Assembly (NCBI RefSeq): GCF_019396355.1
Contig: NZ_JAHKRK010000008.1
Coordinates: 18,628 to 82,627, forward strand
Reading direction: 5' to 3'
Length of the DNA stretch: 64,000 nt
Origin: Pseudonocardia nigra
GTDB lineage: Bacteria; Actinomycetota; Actinomycetes; Mycobacteriales; Pseudonocardiaceae
Part shown: positions 54,594 to 63,926 of the stretch, in pieces
Position numbering within the stretch: the first letter of the stretch is position 1
Layout: every line of letters starts with the position of its first letter
Translations under genes and position numbers: made by a program
The notes under the pieces: generated by a model
What the model was told of the DNA's origin: nothing
Databases searched by the model: none
The model's input: the letters and a program-made list of their open reading frames with translations, nothing else

Positions 54594-56525
54594 TCAGGCA
54601 TCGAGGAGGTCCTCGCACGCCAGGAGGAGCACGCCGATGCACCAGGCGTGCGAGAGCGTCAGGAGCATGCCTTTCGGCTGGTAGCAGGCGGTCTGGTAGA
54701 ACCGCTCGCTCACCATCCCGCGGTAGGCGTTGAAGTCGCCGTCGCGGCGGGCGACGAACTGCCGGAAGCAGGCGAGGTTCTCCCGCACCGACGCGAGGTA
54801 GTAGTCGTCGCCGAGCCGTTCCCCCAGCCGCCGCAGCTCCGGCGCGCAGATCAGCCCGTAGGAGTGCAGGTGCTGGTTGGCGGGCGAGGCCTGGTCGGCG
54901 CCGCGGCTGCGGAACCCGTAGTGCCCGAGCAGCGTGTGCCGGTCGAAGTCGACGTCGTAGGTGTAGCGGAAGGTCAGCGTCCAGTCCGCCGCCCGGCGCG
55001 CCGCATCGACCCAGACCGGGTCGTCGTCGGCCTCGAGCAGCGCGACGTTGGCAAGGACCGCGAGGTAGCCGTCCTCGGAGCTGGGCGCGAGGTCGACGTC
55101 CTCCGGGGCGCCGTACAGGAACTCCTCCCGCAGCGCGTCCAGGTAGAAGCGGCCCGCCCGGCGCGCGGCGTCGAGGTAGCGGGGCTCGCCGAACGCCGCC
55201 GCGGCCTCCACCAGCGCCGGGACCCAGGCCAGGCCCGCCGTGCCGGTGCGGTCGAGCACGTCGCCCGTTGCGCAGTGGTACGCGGAGCCCAGTGCTCCGT
55301 CGGCCCGCTGCCCCCGGCAGGCGACGTCCAGGTTGGACCGGACCGCCGCCGCCCAGCCGTCGTGCCCCGGCGCCTCGACGACCGCACGGAGCAGGAACAG
55401 CGTGGCCTCGCCGAGCGTGCGGGCGTGCAGCCGGTTCCGGTCGGGGTGCCAGCCGACGTTCCAGCCCCCGGACGCCGTCCACTGGCCCCAGAACGTGCCC
55501 GCCGGGGTGAGGTTCGCGCAGATGTGGTCGAGTACGGCGGTTGCCGCGTCGACGTAGTCCGCGCGGCCGCGCCGGCGCCCGTGCCGCAGCAGGGCGTACG
55601 CGTACGGGATCCCGCTGATCCAGGAGACGTGCATCGCCTGCCGGTCGCCGCGCTCGCCCAGCGCGTGCCGGTCGAACGCGGCGGTCTCCAGCAGCACCGG
55701 CGGGTCGGGGCGGTAGTGCCAGCGGTACAGCCCCCACGCGGCGAGGTCGGCCGCCTCCTCGATCGGCACCCAGGCGGCGGCCTCGGGGTCCCCGGACGCC
55801 GTGCGGTGGTGGACGTCGCGGAGCACGTCGGTATAGGCGTGTCGGTCGGGGCCGAGCAGGTACACCGCGAACGCCGGCGTCACCTCCTCGCCGGGCCGCC
55901 ACTCGTGGACGGGCACGTCGGCGGGCAGCCGTTGTGCCGAGCCGTCGTAGACGACCGGCTCCTCGCGGTACGGGAAGTGCAGGCGCAGCAGCGGGCGGTC
56001 GCCGTCGAGCGCGAAGCCGACGCCGGCCTGCCCGACCGGGCTGCGTTCGGTGGTCGCGAGCGCCGCGCCACCCTCGCCGTCCCACGCCATGACGGCCGGG
56101 GTCGCCGTACGGTCGGCCCGGAACGCCCACTCGGCGGACTCCAGCAGCGCCGGGTCGGGGTCGTCGGTGGTGAAGCGGGGGTAGCGCACCCGGCACGCGG
56201 CGGGCCGGTTCTCGCCGTAGAACGCGCCGGGGACGAGCCAGCCGGGGTCGTCGGACGCCCCGAGGGCGAGCTCGACCCGGATCCCGGCAGACACGGGCGT
56301 GTCGGCGACACAGCGCACGTGCAGCCGCACGTCGTACCGCCGCCCGTCCCGCGGCCCGACGACGAGCGAGGCGATGAACGCGCCGGCGTCCGCACCCAAC
56401 ACGGTGACCCGCAGTGGCCGCCCGCCGCAGTCCTCCGTCGCAGCAAGGTGGCTCTGCTGCCGTCCAGTGGCAGTAAAGCCACCTTGCTGCAGGTCGGGTG
56501 GGGCGGGGTGGTTGCGGTGCGTCAC
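54594..56525 (-). CDS. Predicted (alpha/alpha)6 glycosidase-like protein
   Basis: A 643-residue protein. The N-terminal third is beta-rich (YDVRLHVRCVADTPVSAGIR); the rest has helix pairs with aromatic, acidic loops such as HVSWISGIPYAYALLRHG, TFWGQWTASGGWNVGWHPD and SYGLICAPELRRLGERLG, typical of an alpha/alpha toroid. No CAZy family can be assigned from sight. GTG 56525 overlaps the mannosidase stop as GTGA; GTG 56402 is an alternative that would exclude a palindromic repeat. Position in the locus suggests a glycan-degrading enzyme. Confidence 0.65.
   Translation of the reverse strand: MTHRNHPAPPDLQQGGFTATGRQQSHLAATEDCGGRPLRVTVLGADAGAFIASLVVGPRDGRRYDVRLHVRCVADTPVSAGIRVELALGASDDPGWLVPGAFYGENRPAACRVRYPRFTTDDPDPALLESAEWAFRADRTATPAVMAWDGEGGAALATTERSPVGQAGVGFALDGDRPLLRLHFPYREEPVVYDGSAQRLPADVPVHEWRPGEEVTPAFAVYLLGPDRHAYTDVLRDVHHRTASGDPEAAAWVPIEEAADLAAWGLYRWHYRPDPPVLLETAAFDRHALGERGDRQAMHVSWISGIPYAYALLRHGRRRGRADYVDAATAVLDHICANLTPAGTFWGQWTASGGWNVGWHPDRNRLHARTLGEATLFLLRAVVEAPGHDGWAAAVRSNLDVACRGQRADGALGSAYHCATGDVLDRTGTAGLAWVPALVEAAAAFGEPRYLDAARRAGRFYLDALREEFLYGAPEDVDLAPSSEDGYLAVLANVALLEADDDPVWVDAARRAADWTLTFRYTYDVDFDRHTLLGHYGFRSRGADQASPANQHLHSYGLICAPELRRLGERLGDDYYLASVRENLACFRQFVARRDGDFNAYRGMVSERFYQTACYQPKGMLLTLSHAWCIGVLLLACEDLLDA
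56440..56490. repeat. Palindromic repeat, family A copy 3
   Basis: GCAGCAAGGTGGC (56440-56452) pairs perfectly with GCCACCTTGCTGC (56478-56490). The loop region CTGCCGTCCAGTGGCAG matches copy 2 at all but one base. It lies within the 5' end of the predicted glycosidase-like gene. Confidence 0.85.
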
Positions 56526-58966
56526 TGCGTTTCCCACTCCAGCAGGTCCGTTTCCACCACCTGGCGGGCGGGGTCGCGTGGCACCCGGAACGTCTTGATC
56601 TCACTCGGGCCGAACGCCGCCTTCACCGTGCGGCCCAGCAGCGGCAGCTCGATCGTCGCCTCGGCGGCGCGACCCGCCGTCTCGTAGGCGCGCAGGACGA
56701 GGTCGCCGTCGCCGTCCTCGGCGCCCTTGAGCACGGTGGGCAGCACCGCGTCGTCGTCGACGGCGAGGAACGAGCCCTGCTGCGGCAGGTCGCCCGAGTG
56801 GTAGGACTCCAGCAGCGGGAACGCCTGCTGGTTGAGCTCGGCGGCCCGGCGTACGGTGCCCGCCGCCCGCCGATCGCCCGTGTGCGGCAGCAGCAGGTAG
56901 GTGAACTCCTGCAGGCCCTGGTCGAGGTAGGCGTACTCCTCGTCGTCGTCGAGCTCCTTCGGCTCGTGCCAGGCGTACACCGGGCTGCGCGCCGCGGTGA
57001 TCCCGATGTCGCCGCCGCGCACGTCGTGGCCGTACTTGCCGTCGTTCACCACCGACAGGCCGGCGCGCCGCCCGTCGGGGAGAGTGCCGGTGACGTCCAC
57101 CCACGCCTGGGTGGCCTCCTCACTGCCGTCGGCCGGGCGCTCGACGCTGCCGTAGGGGATCTCGTGGGTGGCGGTGACGTCGCGCAGCACCGTCGGGAAC
57201 CGCAGCTTGAGCATCCGCTGCTGCTCCCGCCAGTCCAGCCGCACCCGCACCTCGACGTGCCGCGCGCCCGCGCCCAGCACGAACTCCTCGGTGAGCCGTG
57301 ACTCGCCGTACCGGCTGCGCACCCGCACGACCGCGCGTACCGGGCCGTGCTCGACCAGCCGCACCGACTCCGGGGCGAACTGCCCCGCCACGCGGTCGAA
57401 GGCGCGCACCCGGTGGCCCCAGGTGTCGGACTCGTCGACGACCACGACCGCGTGCCCGCCCGGCCCGGCCAGCTCGACGTCGGCGGCCTTGGCGTGCAGC
57501 CGCCGCAACCAGCCCGTGGCGGGGTCGATCTCGACGGTCAGGTGCTCGTTCTCCAGCACCGTGTCGCCCGCGCGGACGGCCGCCCCCGCCTCCTGCTCCG
57601 CCGCCGGTCGGATCCGGTAGGTGCGGTAGCCCAGCGGCGGGACGTCGGCGGCGATCACCAACCGGCGCCGCCATCCCAGCACGGTGGCCCCGGAGCGGGT
57701 GCGTTGCACCGGCACGTCGTTGCCCTCGTCGTCCACGACGGTGGAGCCGAATGCGGGAAAGCCGCCGAACTCGAACTCCACGTCGGCGCGCAGCCGCCAC
57801 GGGTGCGGGTTGAACACGACCAGCGGGGTCATGTCCGGCTCGGCCGGGATGTCGATGCGACGGCTGATGGACTGGATCGCCCGGTTGAACGCGGTGGCGG
57901 CGATGGAGCAGGCGTGCCCGTACTGGTCGCGGCTGTCGACGTAGGCGGCCGCGATCGAGGCGCCGGCGAGCGTGTCGTGGAACTGGTTGAACAGCACGAG
58001 CTTCCAGGCCTCGGCGAACCGCTCGACGGGGTACTCGACGCCGGAGGTCACCGCGGCCACCGCCGACCACTTCTCCGCCCGCGCCAGGAGGTTCTCGGCG
58101 CGCCGGTTCCACCGCTTGACGTCCGAGTGCGCCGAGTAGCAGCCCACCGCGTGGTGCTGCAGCTCCCCGGCGTGCACCGCGACGTCCCCGCCGCGCTCCC
58201 GGACGCCGTCGAAGAACTCGCGCGGCGACGCGCAGCGCATCCGCGGCAGCGCGTCGACCGCGTCGAGCTTGCGGATGCTCTCGATGTTGGCCTTCGTCGG
58301 GCCGCCGCCGTGGTTGCCGACGCCGTAGAACACCATCAGCTCGGGCAGGTCCGGCGGCAGCTGGGCGAGCGACTTGTCCACCTGGTGGCCGAGGTCCCCG
58401 GGCGAGCTGCCGTACTCGTGCGGGATGCGGTAGGCGAGCACGCGCGACCCGTCCGGCGACTCCCACCAGAAGTAGGGGCCGGCCAGGGTCATCTCGTGCG
58501 GGCCCGGCCGCAGGAAGATGTAGGAGTCCATGCCGGCCTTGCGCAGCAGCTGCGGGATCGCGGCGTTGTGGCCGAATGAGTCCATGTTGCAGCCGATCGT
58601 GGCGATCGTCCCGAACCGCTCGTGCAGCCAGCGCTGGGAGTACAGCGCCTGCCGGACGAACGACTCCCCGCCCGGCAGGTTGCAGTCCGGCTCCACCCAC
58701 CAGCCGCCGACGACCACGAAACGGCCCTCCGCGACCCGGCGGCGGATCTCGGCGAACAGCTCGGGATCGGCCTCCTCGACCCACGCCAGGTAGAGCACCG
58801 AGTCGCAGGTGAACACGAACTCCGGGTACTCGGCGATCCGGTCGACGGCCGACCGGAACGTCGCGCGCACCTCCTGGTAGCCCTCCGGCCACTGCCAGAG
58901 CCACACCGGGTCGATGTGGGCGTTTCCGATCATGTGCAGCAGCCGGTGCTCGGCCGGTGGCGACAC
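56522..58966 (-). CDS. GH38 alpha-mannosidase
   Basis: An 814-residue glycosidase. The N-terminal catalytic domain has GNAHIDPVWLWQWPEGYQE (zinc His-Asp pair), CNMDSFGHNAAIPQLLRKAG with the nucleophile Asp near residue 127, and FNQFHDTLAGASI. A middle helical domain and C-terminal beta-sandwich complete the family architecture. It removes alpha-mannose from glycans, retaining configuration, with zinc. No signal peptide is seen, so it acts in the cytoplasm on imported sugars. GTG 58966 follows GAGGGGGAACC. Confidence 0.93.
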   Translation of the reverse strand: MSPPAEHRLLHMIGNAHIDPVWLWQWPEGYQEVRATFRSAVDRIAEYPEFVFTCDSVLYLAWVEEADPELFAEIRRRVAEGRFVVVGGWWVEPDCNLPGGESFVRQALYSQRWLHERFGTIATIGCNMDSFGHNAAIPQLLRKAGMDSYIFLRPGPHEMTLAGPYFWWESPDGSRVLAYRIPHEYGSSPGDLGHQVDKSLAQLPPDLPELMVFYGVGNHGGGPTKANIESIRKLDAVDALPRMRCASPREFFDGVRERGGDVAVHAGELQHHAVGCYSAHSDVKRWNRRAENLLARAEKWSAVAAVTSGVEYPVERFAEAWKLVLFNQFHDTLAGASIAAAYVDSRDQYGHACSIAATAFNRAIQSISRRIDIPAEPDMTPLVVFNPHPWRLRADVEFEFGGFPAFGSTVVDDEGNDVPVQRTRSGATVLGWRRRLVIAADVPPLGYRTYRIRPAAEQEAGAAVRAGDTVLENEHLTVEIDPATGWLRRLHAKAADVELAGPGGHAVVVVDESDTWGHRVRAFDRVAGQFAPESVRLVEHGPVRAVVRVRSRYGESRLTEEFVLGAGARHVEVRVRLDWREQQRMLKLRFPTVLRDVTATHEIPYGSVERPADGSEEATQAWVDVTGTLPDGRRAGLSVVNDGKYGHDVRGGDIGITAARSPVYAWHEPKELDDDEEYAYLDQGLQEFTYLLLPHTGDRRAAGTVRRAAELNQQAFPLLESYHSGDLPQQGSFLAVDDDAVLPTVLKGAEDGDGDLVLRAYETAGRAAEATIELPLLGRTVKAAFGPSEIKTFRVPRDPARQVVETDLLEWETQ

Positions 58967-58985
58967 GGTTCCCCCTCGGGTACGG

Positions 58986-59591
58986 CTAGGTCGGACGGGC
59001 GGGCTCCCCCGCCGCTGCCCACGCGTCGACCTGCTCGCTGAGCAGGTGCAGCAGCAGCAGGTGCATCTCCTGGATCCGGGCGGTCGTGCCGGACGCGACG
59101 ATCAGCGCGTGGTCGGCGTGCGCGGCAGCGGCCCCGCCCCGCCCGTCGGCGCCGCTGCCGCCGAAGAACACCGTGACCGCGCCCTGCTCCCGCGCCGCGG
59201 CCAGCCCCCGCACCACGTTCGGCGATCGCCCGCTGGTGGAGAACGCGATCACCATGTCGCCGGGCCGGGCGAACCCGCGCACCTGTCGCGCGAACACGTC
59301 GTCGGCGCCGAAGTCGTTGCCGATGCAGGTGATCACGGACGGGTCGACGGTGAGGGCCAGCGCGGGCAACGGCCGCCGGTCCCGGCGGTAGCGGCCCACC
59401 AGCTCGGCGGCGAGGTGCTGCGCGTCGGCCGCGCTGCCGCCGTTGCCGAACGTGAACAGCCGGCCGTCGCGGGAGTAGACCTCGATCAGGCGCTCGGCCA
59501 CGGCGGTGAGCTCGGGCAGCAGTGCGCCGAGCCGGCCGGCCAGCGCGAGGTGGTCGGCCAGCTGGTCGGCGGGCTTCTCGGCTGCCGTCAC
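58986..59591 (-). CDS. SIS-domain phosphosugar isomerase
   Basis: A 201-residue SIS protein resembling GmhA (sedoheptulose-7-phosphate isomerase): FGNGGSAADAQHLAAELVGRY, the FSTSGRSPNVVRGLAAA phosphate loop and HLLLLHLLSEQVD. It isomerises or epimerises a phosphosugar. It overlaps the ROK kinase gene by 4 bp, so it probably acts on the kinase product. The start is GTG 59591. Confidence 0.9.
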   Translation of the reverse strand: MTAAEKPADQLADHLALAGRLGALLPELTAVAERLIEVYSRDGRLFTFGNGGSAADAQHLAAELVGRYRRDRRPLPALALTVDPSVITCIGNDFGADDVFARQVRGFARPGDMVIAFSTSGRSPNVVRGLAAAREQGAVTVFFGGSGADGRGGAAAAHADHALIVASGTTARIQEMHLLLLHLLSEQVDAWAAAGEPARPT

Positions 59592-60544
59592 GTCGGCACC
59601 CCGTCGACGAGCCGCTGCTGCGCGACGGCGGCGGCACCGACCACGCCGACGCGGTCACCGAGGCCCGCACGTTCGACCCGCACGGCGCGCCCGGCCGGCG
59701 TCATCGCGGCAGCGCGCACGGCGGCTCGCGCGGGCCCGATCAGCGCCTCCCCCGACCGCGTGACCCCGCCGCCGAGCACGATCAGCTCCGGCTCCAGCAC
59801 GTTGACGATCGAGGTCAGGCCGGAGGCCAGGGCCGCGACCGTCTCCTGCCAGACCCGGACGGCGACCGGTTCGCCCGCGGCCGCGGCGGCGGCTACGTCG
59901 GCGGCCGTGAGCCCGGGCGTGCCCAGCTCGTCCGCCGCCCGCTCCGCGATCGACGTGCCGGACACGTAGGCCTCCAGGCACCCACGGCCGCCGCAGCCCC
60001 GGCACGGCCTGCCCCGCCGGTCGACGATCACGTGGCCCAGCTCCGCGCCGTTCCCGCCCGCGCCGCGCCGGACCTCGCCGTCCACCACGATCCCGCCGCC
60101 GACTCCCGTGGACAGCGTCAGGTAGACCATGTCGCGGGTGCCCACGCCCGCGCCGTAACAGTGTTCGGCCGCCGCGGCGGCGGCGCCGTCGTTGTCGAGC
60201 GCGGCGGGCAGCCCGAACGCCGCGCCCGCCTCCGCGACGACCGGCACGTCCCGCCAGCCGGGCAGGTGCGGTGGTGCGAGCAGCGTGCCGCGGTCGAGGT
60301 CCAGCGGGCCGCCGCAGCCGATGCCGACCGCGGCCACGTCCCCGCCCGGCTCGGCCCCGGCCTCGGCGAGCGCCTTGCGGCCGAGCGCGAACAGCCGGTC
60401 GAGCACCGCCCGTGGGCCCTGCTCGCCCTGGGTCGGCACGACCAGGAACGAGTGCACCCGCCCGTCGGCGTCCACCACCCCGGCCGCCAGCTTCGTGCCA
60501 CCGATGTCGAGCCCGAGCACCGACGGAGCCGTCCCCGCGCTCAA
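59588..60544 (-). CDS. ROK-family sugar kinase
   Basis: A 318-residue ROK protein without a DNA-binding domain. The ATP motif VLGLDIGGTKLAAGVV opens it; GNGAELGHVIVDRRG and the zinc site CRGCGGRGCLEAY follow near residue 185. It phosphorylates a hexose or amino sugar; mannose or N-acetylmannosamine would fit the locus. The rare TTG start at 60544 overlaps the permease stop as TTGA. Confidence 0.92.
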   Translation of the reverse strand: MSAGTAPSVLGLDIGGTKLAAGVVDADGRVHSFLVVPTQGEQGPRAVLDRLFALGRKALAEAGAEPGGDVAAVGIGCGGPLDLDRGTLLAPPHLPGWRDVPVVAEAGAAFGLPAALDNDGAAAAAAEHCYGAGVGTRDMVYLTLSTGVGGGIVVDGEVRRGAGGNGAELGHVIVDRRGRPCRGCGGRGCLEAYVSGTSIAERAADELGTPGLTAADVAAAAAAGEPVAVRVWQETVAALASGLTSIVNVLEPELIVLGGGVTRSGEALIGPARAAVRAAAMTPAGRAVRVERAGLGDRVGVVGAAAVAQQRLVDGVPT

Positions 60545-61440
60545 CCCTTGCGCCCCTGCGTCGCGATGCCGTCGATGAAGTAGCGCTGGGCCAGGAAGAA
60601 CACGATGATCATCGGCACGGTGGTGATCACCGTGCCGGCCAGCACGATCTCCCACTGCTGCTCGCCGCTCTGCCCGAACTGGTCGGAGATCGCCTTGAGG
60701 CCGCGGGGCAGCGTGAACAGGTCCGGGTCGCGCAGGTAGATCAGCGGCTTGAGCAGGTCGGACCAGCTCGCCTTGACCTCGAAGATGAACGCGACGATCA
60801 GCGCGGGCTTCGACAGCGGCACCGCGATCCGCCAGAACATCGTCCAGTAGCTGGCCCCGTCGATGCGCGCGGCCTCGAACAGCTCCCGCGGCAGGCCGAG
60901 GAAGAACTGGCGCAGCAGGAAGATGTAGAACGCGCTGCCGAACAGGTTGGCCGCCCACAGCGGCACCTGCGTGGTGGCGAGGCCTGCCGTGTTCCAGATC
61001 AGGTAGACCGGGATCATCGTGACCGCCGACGGGAGCATCATCGTGGCGAGCACCAGCCCGAACAGCAGGTTCCGGCCCGGGAAACGGAAGTGGGCGAACC
61101 CGAACGCCACGATCGCGCTGGAGATCGTGACGGCGACGGCCGCCGCCAGTGTCACCGAGGTGCTGTTGAGGAACCAGTTGAGGACCGGCACCCGCTCGAA
61201 GATCGCCACGTAGTTCCCGGGCGCCCAGTCGCGCGGGATGAGCCGGTCGTCGAACACCTGCTCACGCGGCTTCAGCGAGGCGCTGACCACCCACAGGTAC
61301 GGGTAGACGAACAGCGCCGACGCGGCGAGCAGGAGCACCCAGAAGCCGGGCCTGCGCCAGCCCCGGCGGGGCTCACGGGAGCGGGACCTGCGCGCGGGTG
61401 CCGGCGGAGGCGGGACGGGTGCTGCGGTCTGCACGGCCAC
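60541..61440 (-). CDS. CUT1 sugar ABC permease (MalG type)
   Basis: A 299-residue permease with six helices and the EAA loop EAARIDGASYWTMFWRIAVP. The N-terminal PVPPPPAPARRSRSREPRRGW tail is cytoplasmic. GTG 61440 is 6 bases after the preceding permease stop. It forms the channel with the MalF-type subunit; no ATPase is in the operon, so a shared MsiK-like ATPase is probable. Confidence 0.94.
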   Translation of the reverse strand: MAVQTAAPVPPPPAPARRSRSREPRRGWRRPGFWVLLLAASALFVYPYLWVVSASLKPREQVFDDRLIPRDWAPGNYVAIFERVPVLNWFLNSTSVTLAAAVAVTISSAIVAFGFAHFRFPGRNLLFGLVLATMMLPSAVTMIPVYLIWNTAGLATTQVPLWAANLFGSAFYIFLLRQFFLGLPRELFEAARIDGASYWTMFWRIAVPLSKPALIVAFIFEVKASWSDLLKPLIYLRDPDLFTLPRGLKAISDQFGQSGEQQWEIVLAGTVITTVPMIIVFFLAQRYFIDGIATQGRKG

Positions 61441-61446
61441 GCGCGA

Positions 61447-62433
61447 TCACCTGCTCTCGTAGTAGACGAACCGCTTGCTGACCCGGACCTGGATCGCGGT
61501 GATGATCATGACGATGACGAACAGCAGCCAGGCCATCGCCGAGGCGTAGCCCATGTGCAGGAACTGGAAGGCCTGCTGGAACAGGTAGATCAGGTAGAAC
61601 AGGGCCGCGTCGGTGGCCGCGCCGGACTGCGTGGACGGGCCGTAGAACGCGGCGTAGGCCTCGTCGAAGGTCTGCAGCGCGGCGATCGTCTGCACGATGA
61701 GCGTGAAGAACAGCGCCGGGCTGATCATCGGGATCGTGATCCGGCGGAACTGCTGCCACGCCGAGGCGCCGTCGATGGCGGCGGCCTCGTACAGGTCGGT
61801 CGGGACGTTCTTCAGCGCCGCCAGGTAGATCACGACGGTGCCGCCGACCGACCACAGGTTCATCAGCACCAGGCCGGGCTTGATCCACTCCGGGTCGGTG
61901 GTCCACGCCGGGCCGTTGATCCCGACGAGCTCCAGCGCCCCGTTGATCAGCCCGACCTGCCCGTTGAACAGCAGCAGGAACAGCACGCCGACGGCGACCT
62001 TGGGGGTGACCTCGGGCAGGTAGAACACCGTGCGGAAGAAGCCCGCCGACCGGCTCCCCACCCTGGCCAGCACCATCGCGAGCGACAGCGCCACGATCAT
62101 CGTGCCGGGAACGATCATGACCGCGTAGATCATCGTGTTCGTCAGGCTGATGCGGACCTTCGGGTCGGTCAGCAGCTGCTGGTAGTTGTCCCAGCCGACA
62201 AAGGTGGTCTCCCGCAGGCCGTCGTAGTCGGTGAGCGACAGCACGAAACTGGCGACCATCGGCACAGCCATGAAGATCAGGAAGCCGACGATCCACGGGG
62301 ACAGGAACGCGTACCCGGCCCACGTCTCGCGCCTGCGGAACGCCTCGAAGCGCCTGCGGGGCGGACCACCGCGGGCCTCGCGGTCGGCGACGAGCCCGGT
62401 GCCCGCCGCGCTGGGCGGGTTCGCGCCGGTCAT
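61447..62433 (-). CDS. CUT1 sugar ABC permease (MalF type)
   Basis: A 328-residue permease with six helices, GYAFLSPWIVGFLIFMAVPM early in the protein and the EAA loop EAAAIDGASAWQQFRRITIP. A hydrophilic N-terminus (REARGGPPRRRFEAFRRRET) precedes the first helix. It starts four bases after the binding-protein gene ends and pairs with the next permease. Confidence 0.94.
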   Translation of the reverse strand: MTGANPPSAAGTGLVADREARGGPPRRRFEAFRRRETWAGYAFLSPWIVGFLIFMAVPMVASFVLSLTDYDGLRETTFVGWDNYQQLLTDPKVRISLTNTMIYAVMIVPGTMIVALSLAMVLARVGSRSAGFFRTVFYLPEVTPKVAVGVLFLLLFNGQVGLINGALELVGINGPAWTTDPEWIKPGLVLMNLWSVGGTVVIYLAALKNVPTDLYEAAAIDGASAWQQFRRITIPMISPALFFTLIVQTIAALQTFDEAYAAFYGPSTQSGAATDAALFYLIYLFQQAFQFLHMGYASAMAWLLFVIVMIITAIQVRVSKRFVYYESR

Positions 62434-62436
62434 CCG

Positions 62437-63792
62437 TCAGCCCTGCGGCGCGGCGTCGAGGGCCTGCTGGGCCTCCTGCTGGGCCTGCGCCAGCGCCTCG
62501 GCGGGCTGCTGGCCGCCCTCCAGGACGCGGTTCACCGCCCCCTGCCAGGCGGTGCGGAACTCCGCACCCGCCGGGGAGGCCGGCATCGAGAACGCGTGCT
62601 CCTGCGCCTCCAGCACGGCGCTCACGGCCGCGTCGTACACCGGCAGGTCGTCCAGCTGCACCAGCTCGCTGAAGATCTGTTCGTCGGCCACGTGATTCGC
62701 CGTGTAGAGGCCGGTGAACGCCTCGCCGTCGGCCTTGCGCTGCTCGACCCGGGCGCGGGCGGCGGCGACCCAGCTCGGCGCGTCGCTCATCGTCTTGATC
62801 CAGGTGCAGGCCAGCTCCGGGTGCGCGCTGTCGGTCGGGATCGCCCAGGCCGAGCCCGTGACGAAGTCGACGGGGCCGCCCTGCCGGTCCTGGAACGGCG
62901 ACACCACGAGCGGGACGTCCGGCGAGTTGCTCGCGACCTGGTTGAGGTACCAATCCTCCATCGGGAACGCGGCCATCTGGTCGGCGGCGACCGGGTTCTG
63001 CTCGCCGAAGAAGTCGAACGACTCGCGGAACGCCTTGAACTTGCCCCAGCCGCCCTGCTGCTCGATCAGCCCGACCGTGTACTCGAGCACCTCGACCAGG
63101 CGCGGGTCGTCGAGGTTGGCGGTGCGCCCGTCCGCACTGATCATGTCGACGCCGTTGGCCTTCGCCCACAGCGGGAGGAACTCGGGGATCTTCGGGTCGA
63201 AGCCGATCCGGGCGAGGTCGCCGTTGGCGTCGATGCGCGTGAGCTGCCCGGTGGCCTGCGCGAGGGCGTCCCAGTTCGCGGTGCTCAGGGCGGCGGGCTC
63301 CAGGCCCGCGCTCTCCAGCGCCGCGTCGTTCATGAGCACGACCCGGTTGTTGAAGAACTCCGGCAGGCCGTAGACCTCGCCGTTCAGCGTCACCTCGCCG
63401 AGCGCAGCCTCACGGTACTGCGACAGGTCGACGTCCTGGCTCTCGATGCACTCGGTGAGCGGCATCAGCGTGCCGCGGCCGGCGTAGGTGCCGATCAGCT
63501 GCCGGTCCATGAACACCATGTCGGGGGCGGTGCCCGAGGCCACCGCGGAGAGGAACTGCTGCGCGTCGAAGGCGCTGCCGCCGACCTGCACGGTGGCGGG
63601 CGCGATGGCCTCGTTCGCGAGGTTCGCCCTGACCTCGGCCACCTCGTCGCCGAGCCCGAAGCCCATCGTGGTGAGCACCGCGCCGCCCTCGGGCGTCTGT
63701 TCGTCACCGCCGCCGACGCCCCCGCATCCGGCGAGGACGAGGGCGGCGGTGGCCGCGACCGCAGCACACCGGCGGTTGCGCTTCGAGCTCAT
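62437..63792 (-). CDS. Sugar ABC substrate-binding lipoprotein
   Basis: A 451-residue extracytoplasmic sugar-binding protein with signal KRNRRCAAVAATAALVLAGCGG and lipobox LAGC. ATG 63792 is chosen because GGAGG lies just upstream; an in-frame GTG at 63804 would put that site inside the gene. Segments such as APDMVFMDRQLIGTYAGRG and VASGTAPDM fit CUT1 binding proteins. The C-terminus is Gln/Ala-rich. It brings an oligosaccharide to the two permeases. First gene of the locus. Confidence 0.93.
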   Translation of the reverse strand: MSSKRNRRCAAVAATAALVLAGCGGVGGGDEQTPEGGAVLTTMGFGLGDEVAEVRANLANEAIAPATVQVGGSAFDAQQFLSAVASGTAPDMVFMDRQLIGTYAGRGTLMPLTECIESQDVDLSQYREAALGEVTLNGEVYGLPEFFNNRVVLMNDAALESAGLEPAALSTANWDALAQATGQLTRIDANGDLARIGFDPKIPEFLPLWAKANGVDMISADGRTANLDDPRLVEVLEYTVGLIEQQGGWGKFKAFRESFDFFGEQNPVAADQMAAFPMEDWYLNQVASNSPDVPLVVSPFQDRQGGPVDFVTGSAWAIPTDSAHPELACTWIKTMSDAPSWVAAARARVEQRKADGEAFTGLYTANHVADEQIFSELVQLDDLPVYDAAVSAVLEAQEHAFSMPASPAGAEFRTAWQGAVNRVLEGGQQPAEALAQAQQEAQQALDAAPQG

Positions 63793-63833
63793 CTGGTCCT
63801 CCACGTCGTCGGGGGGAAGCCGTTCGGCCGAGC

Positions 63834-63863
63834 TGGCAACGATTGCACATGGAATCGTTGCCA
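63834..63863. promoter_or_regulatory. LacI-like double operator
   Basis: TGGCAACGATT (63834-63844) and AATCGTTGCCA (63853-63863) are perfect 11-bp inverted arms with an 8-nt spacer. Each arm carries an AACGATT-type core expected of LacI-family sites. The element lies just downstream of the -10 of the sugar operon. Confidence 0.75.
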
Positions 63864-63864
63864 G

Positions 63865-63894
63865 AAGCTACGACGCCGTTCGGCGGAGCGTCAA
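63865..63894 (-). promoter_or_regulatory. Sigma-70-type promoter of the sugar operon
   Basis: On the minus strand TTGACG (63894-63889), 18 nt, then TAGCTT (63870-63865). The start site would fall in the operator at 63834-63863, so repression by occlusion is expected. Confidence 0.75.
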
Positions 63895-63926
63895 GGGCCG
63901 CCCGAGGGTTTCCCCGGGAACGCGAC

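Noticed and set aside
53178..56687. 1169-codon plus-strand frame opposite the sugar locus
   Set aside because: Antisense to genes with recognised domains; composition typical of shadow frames.
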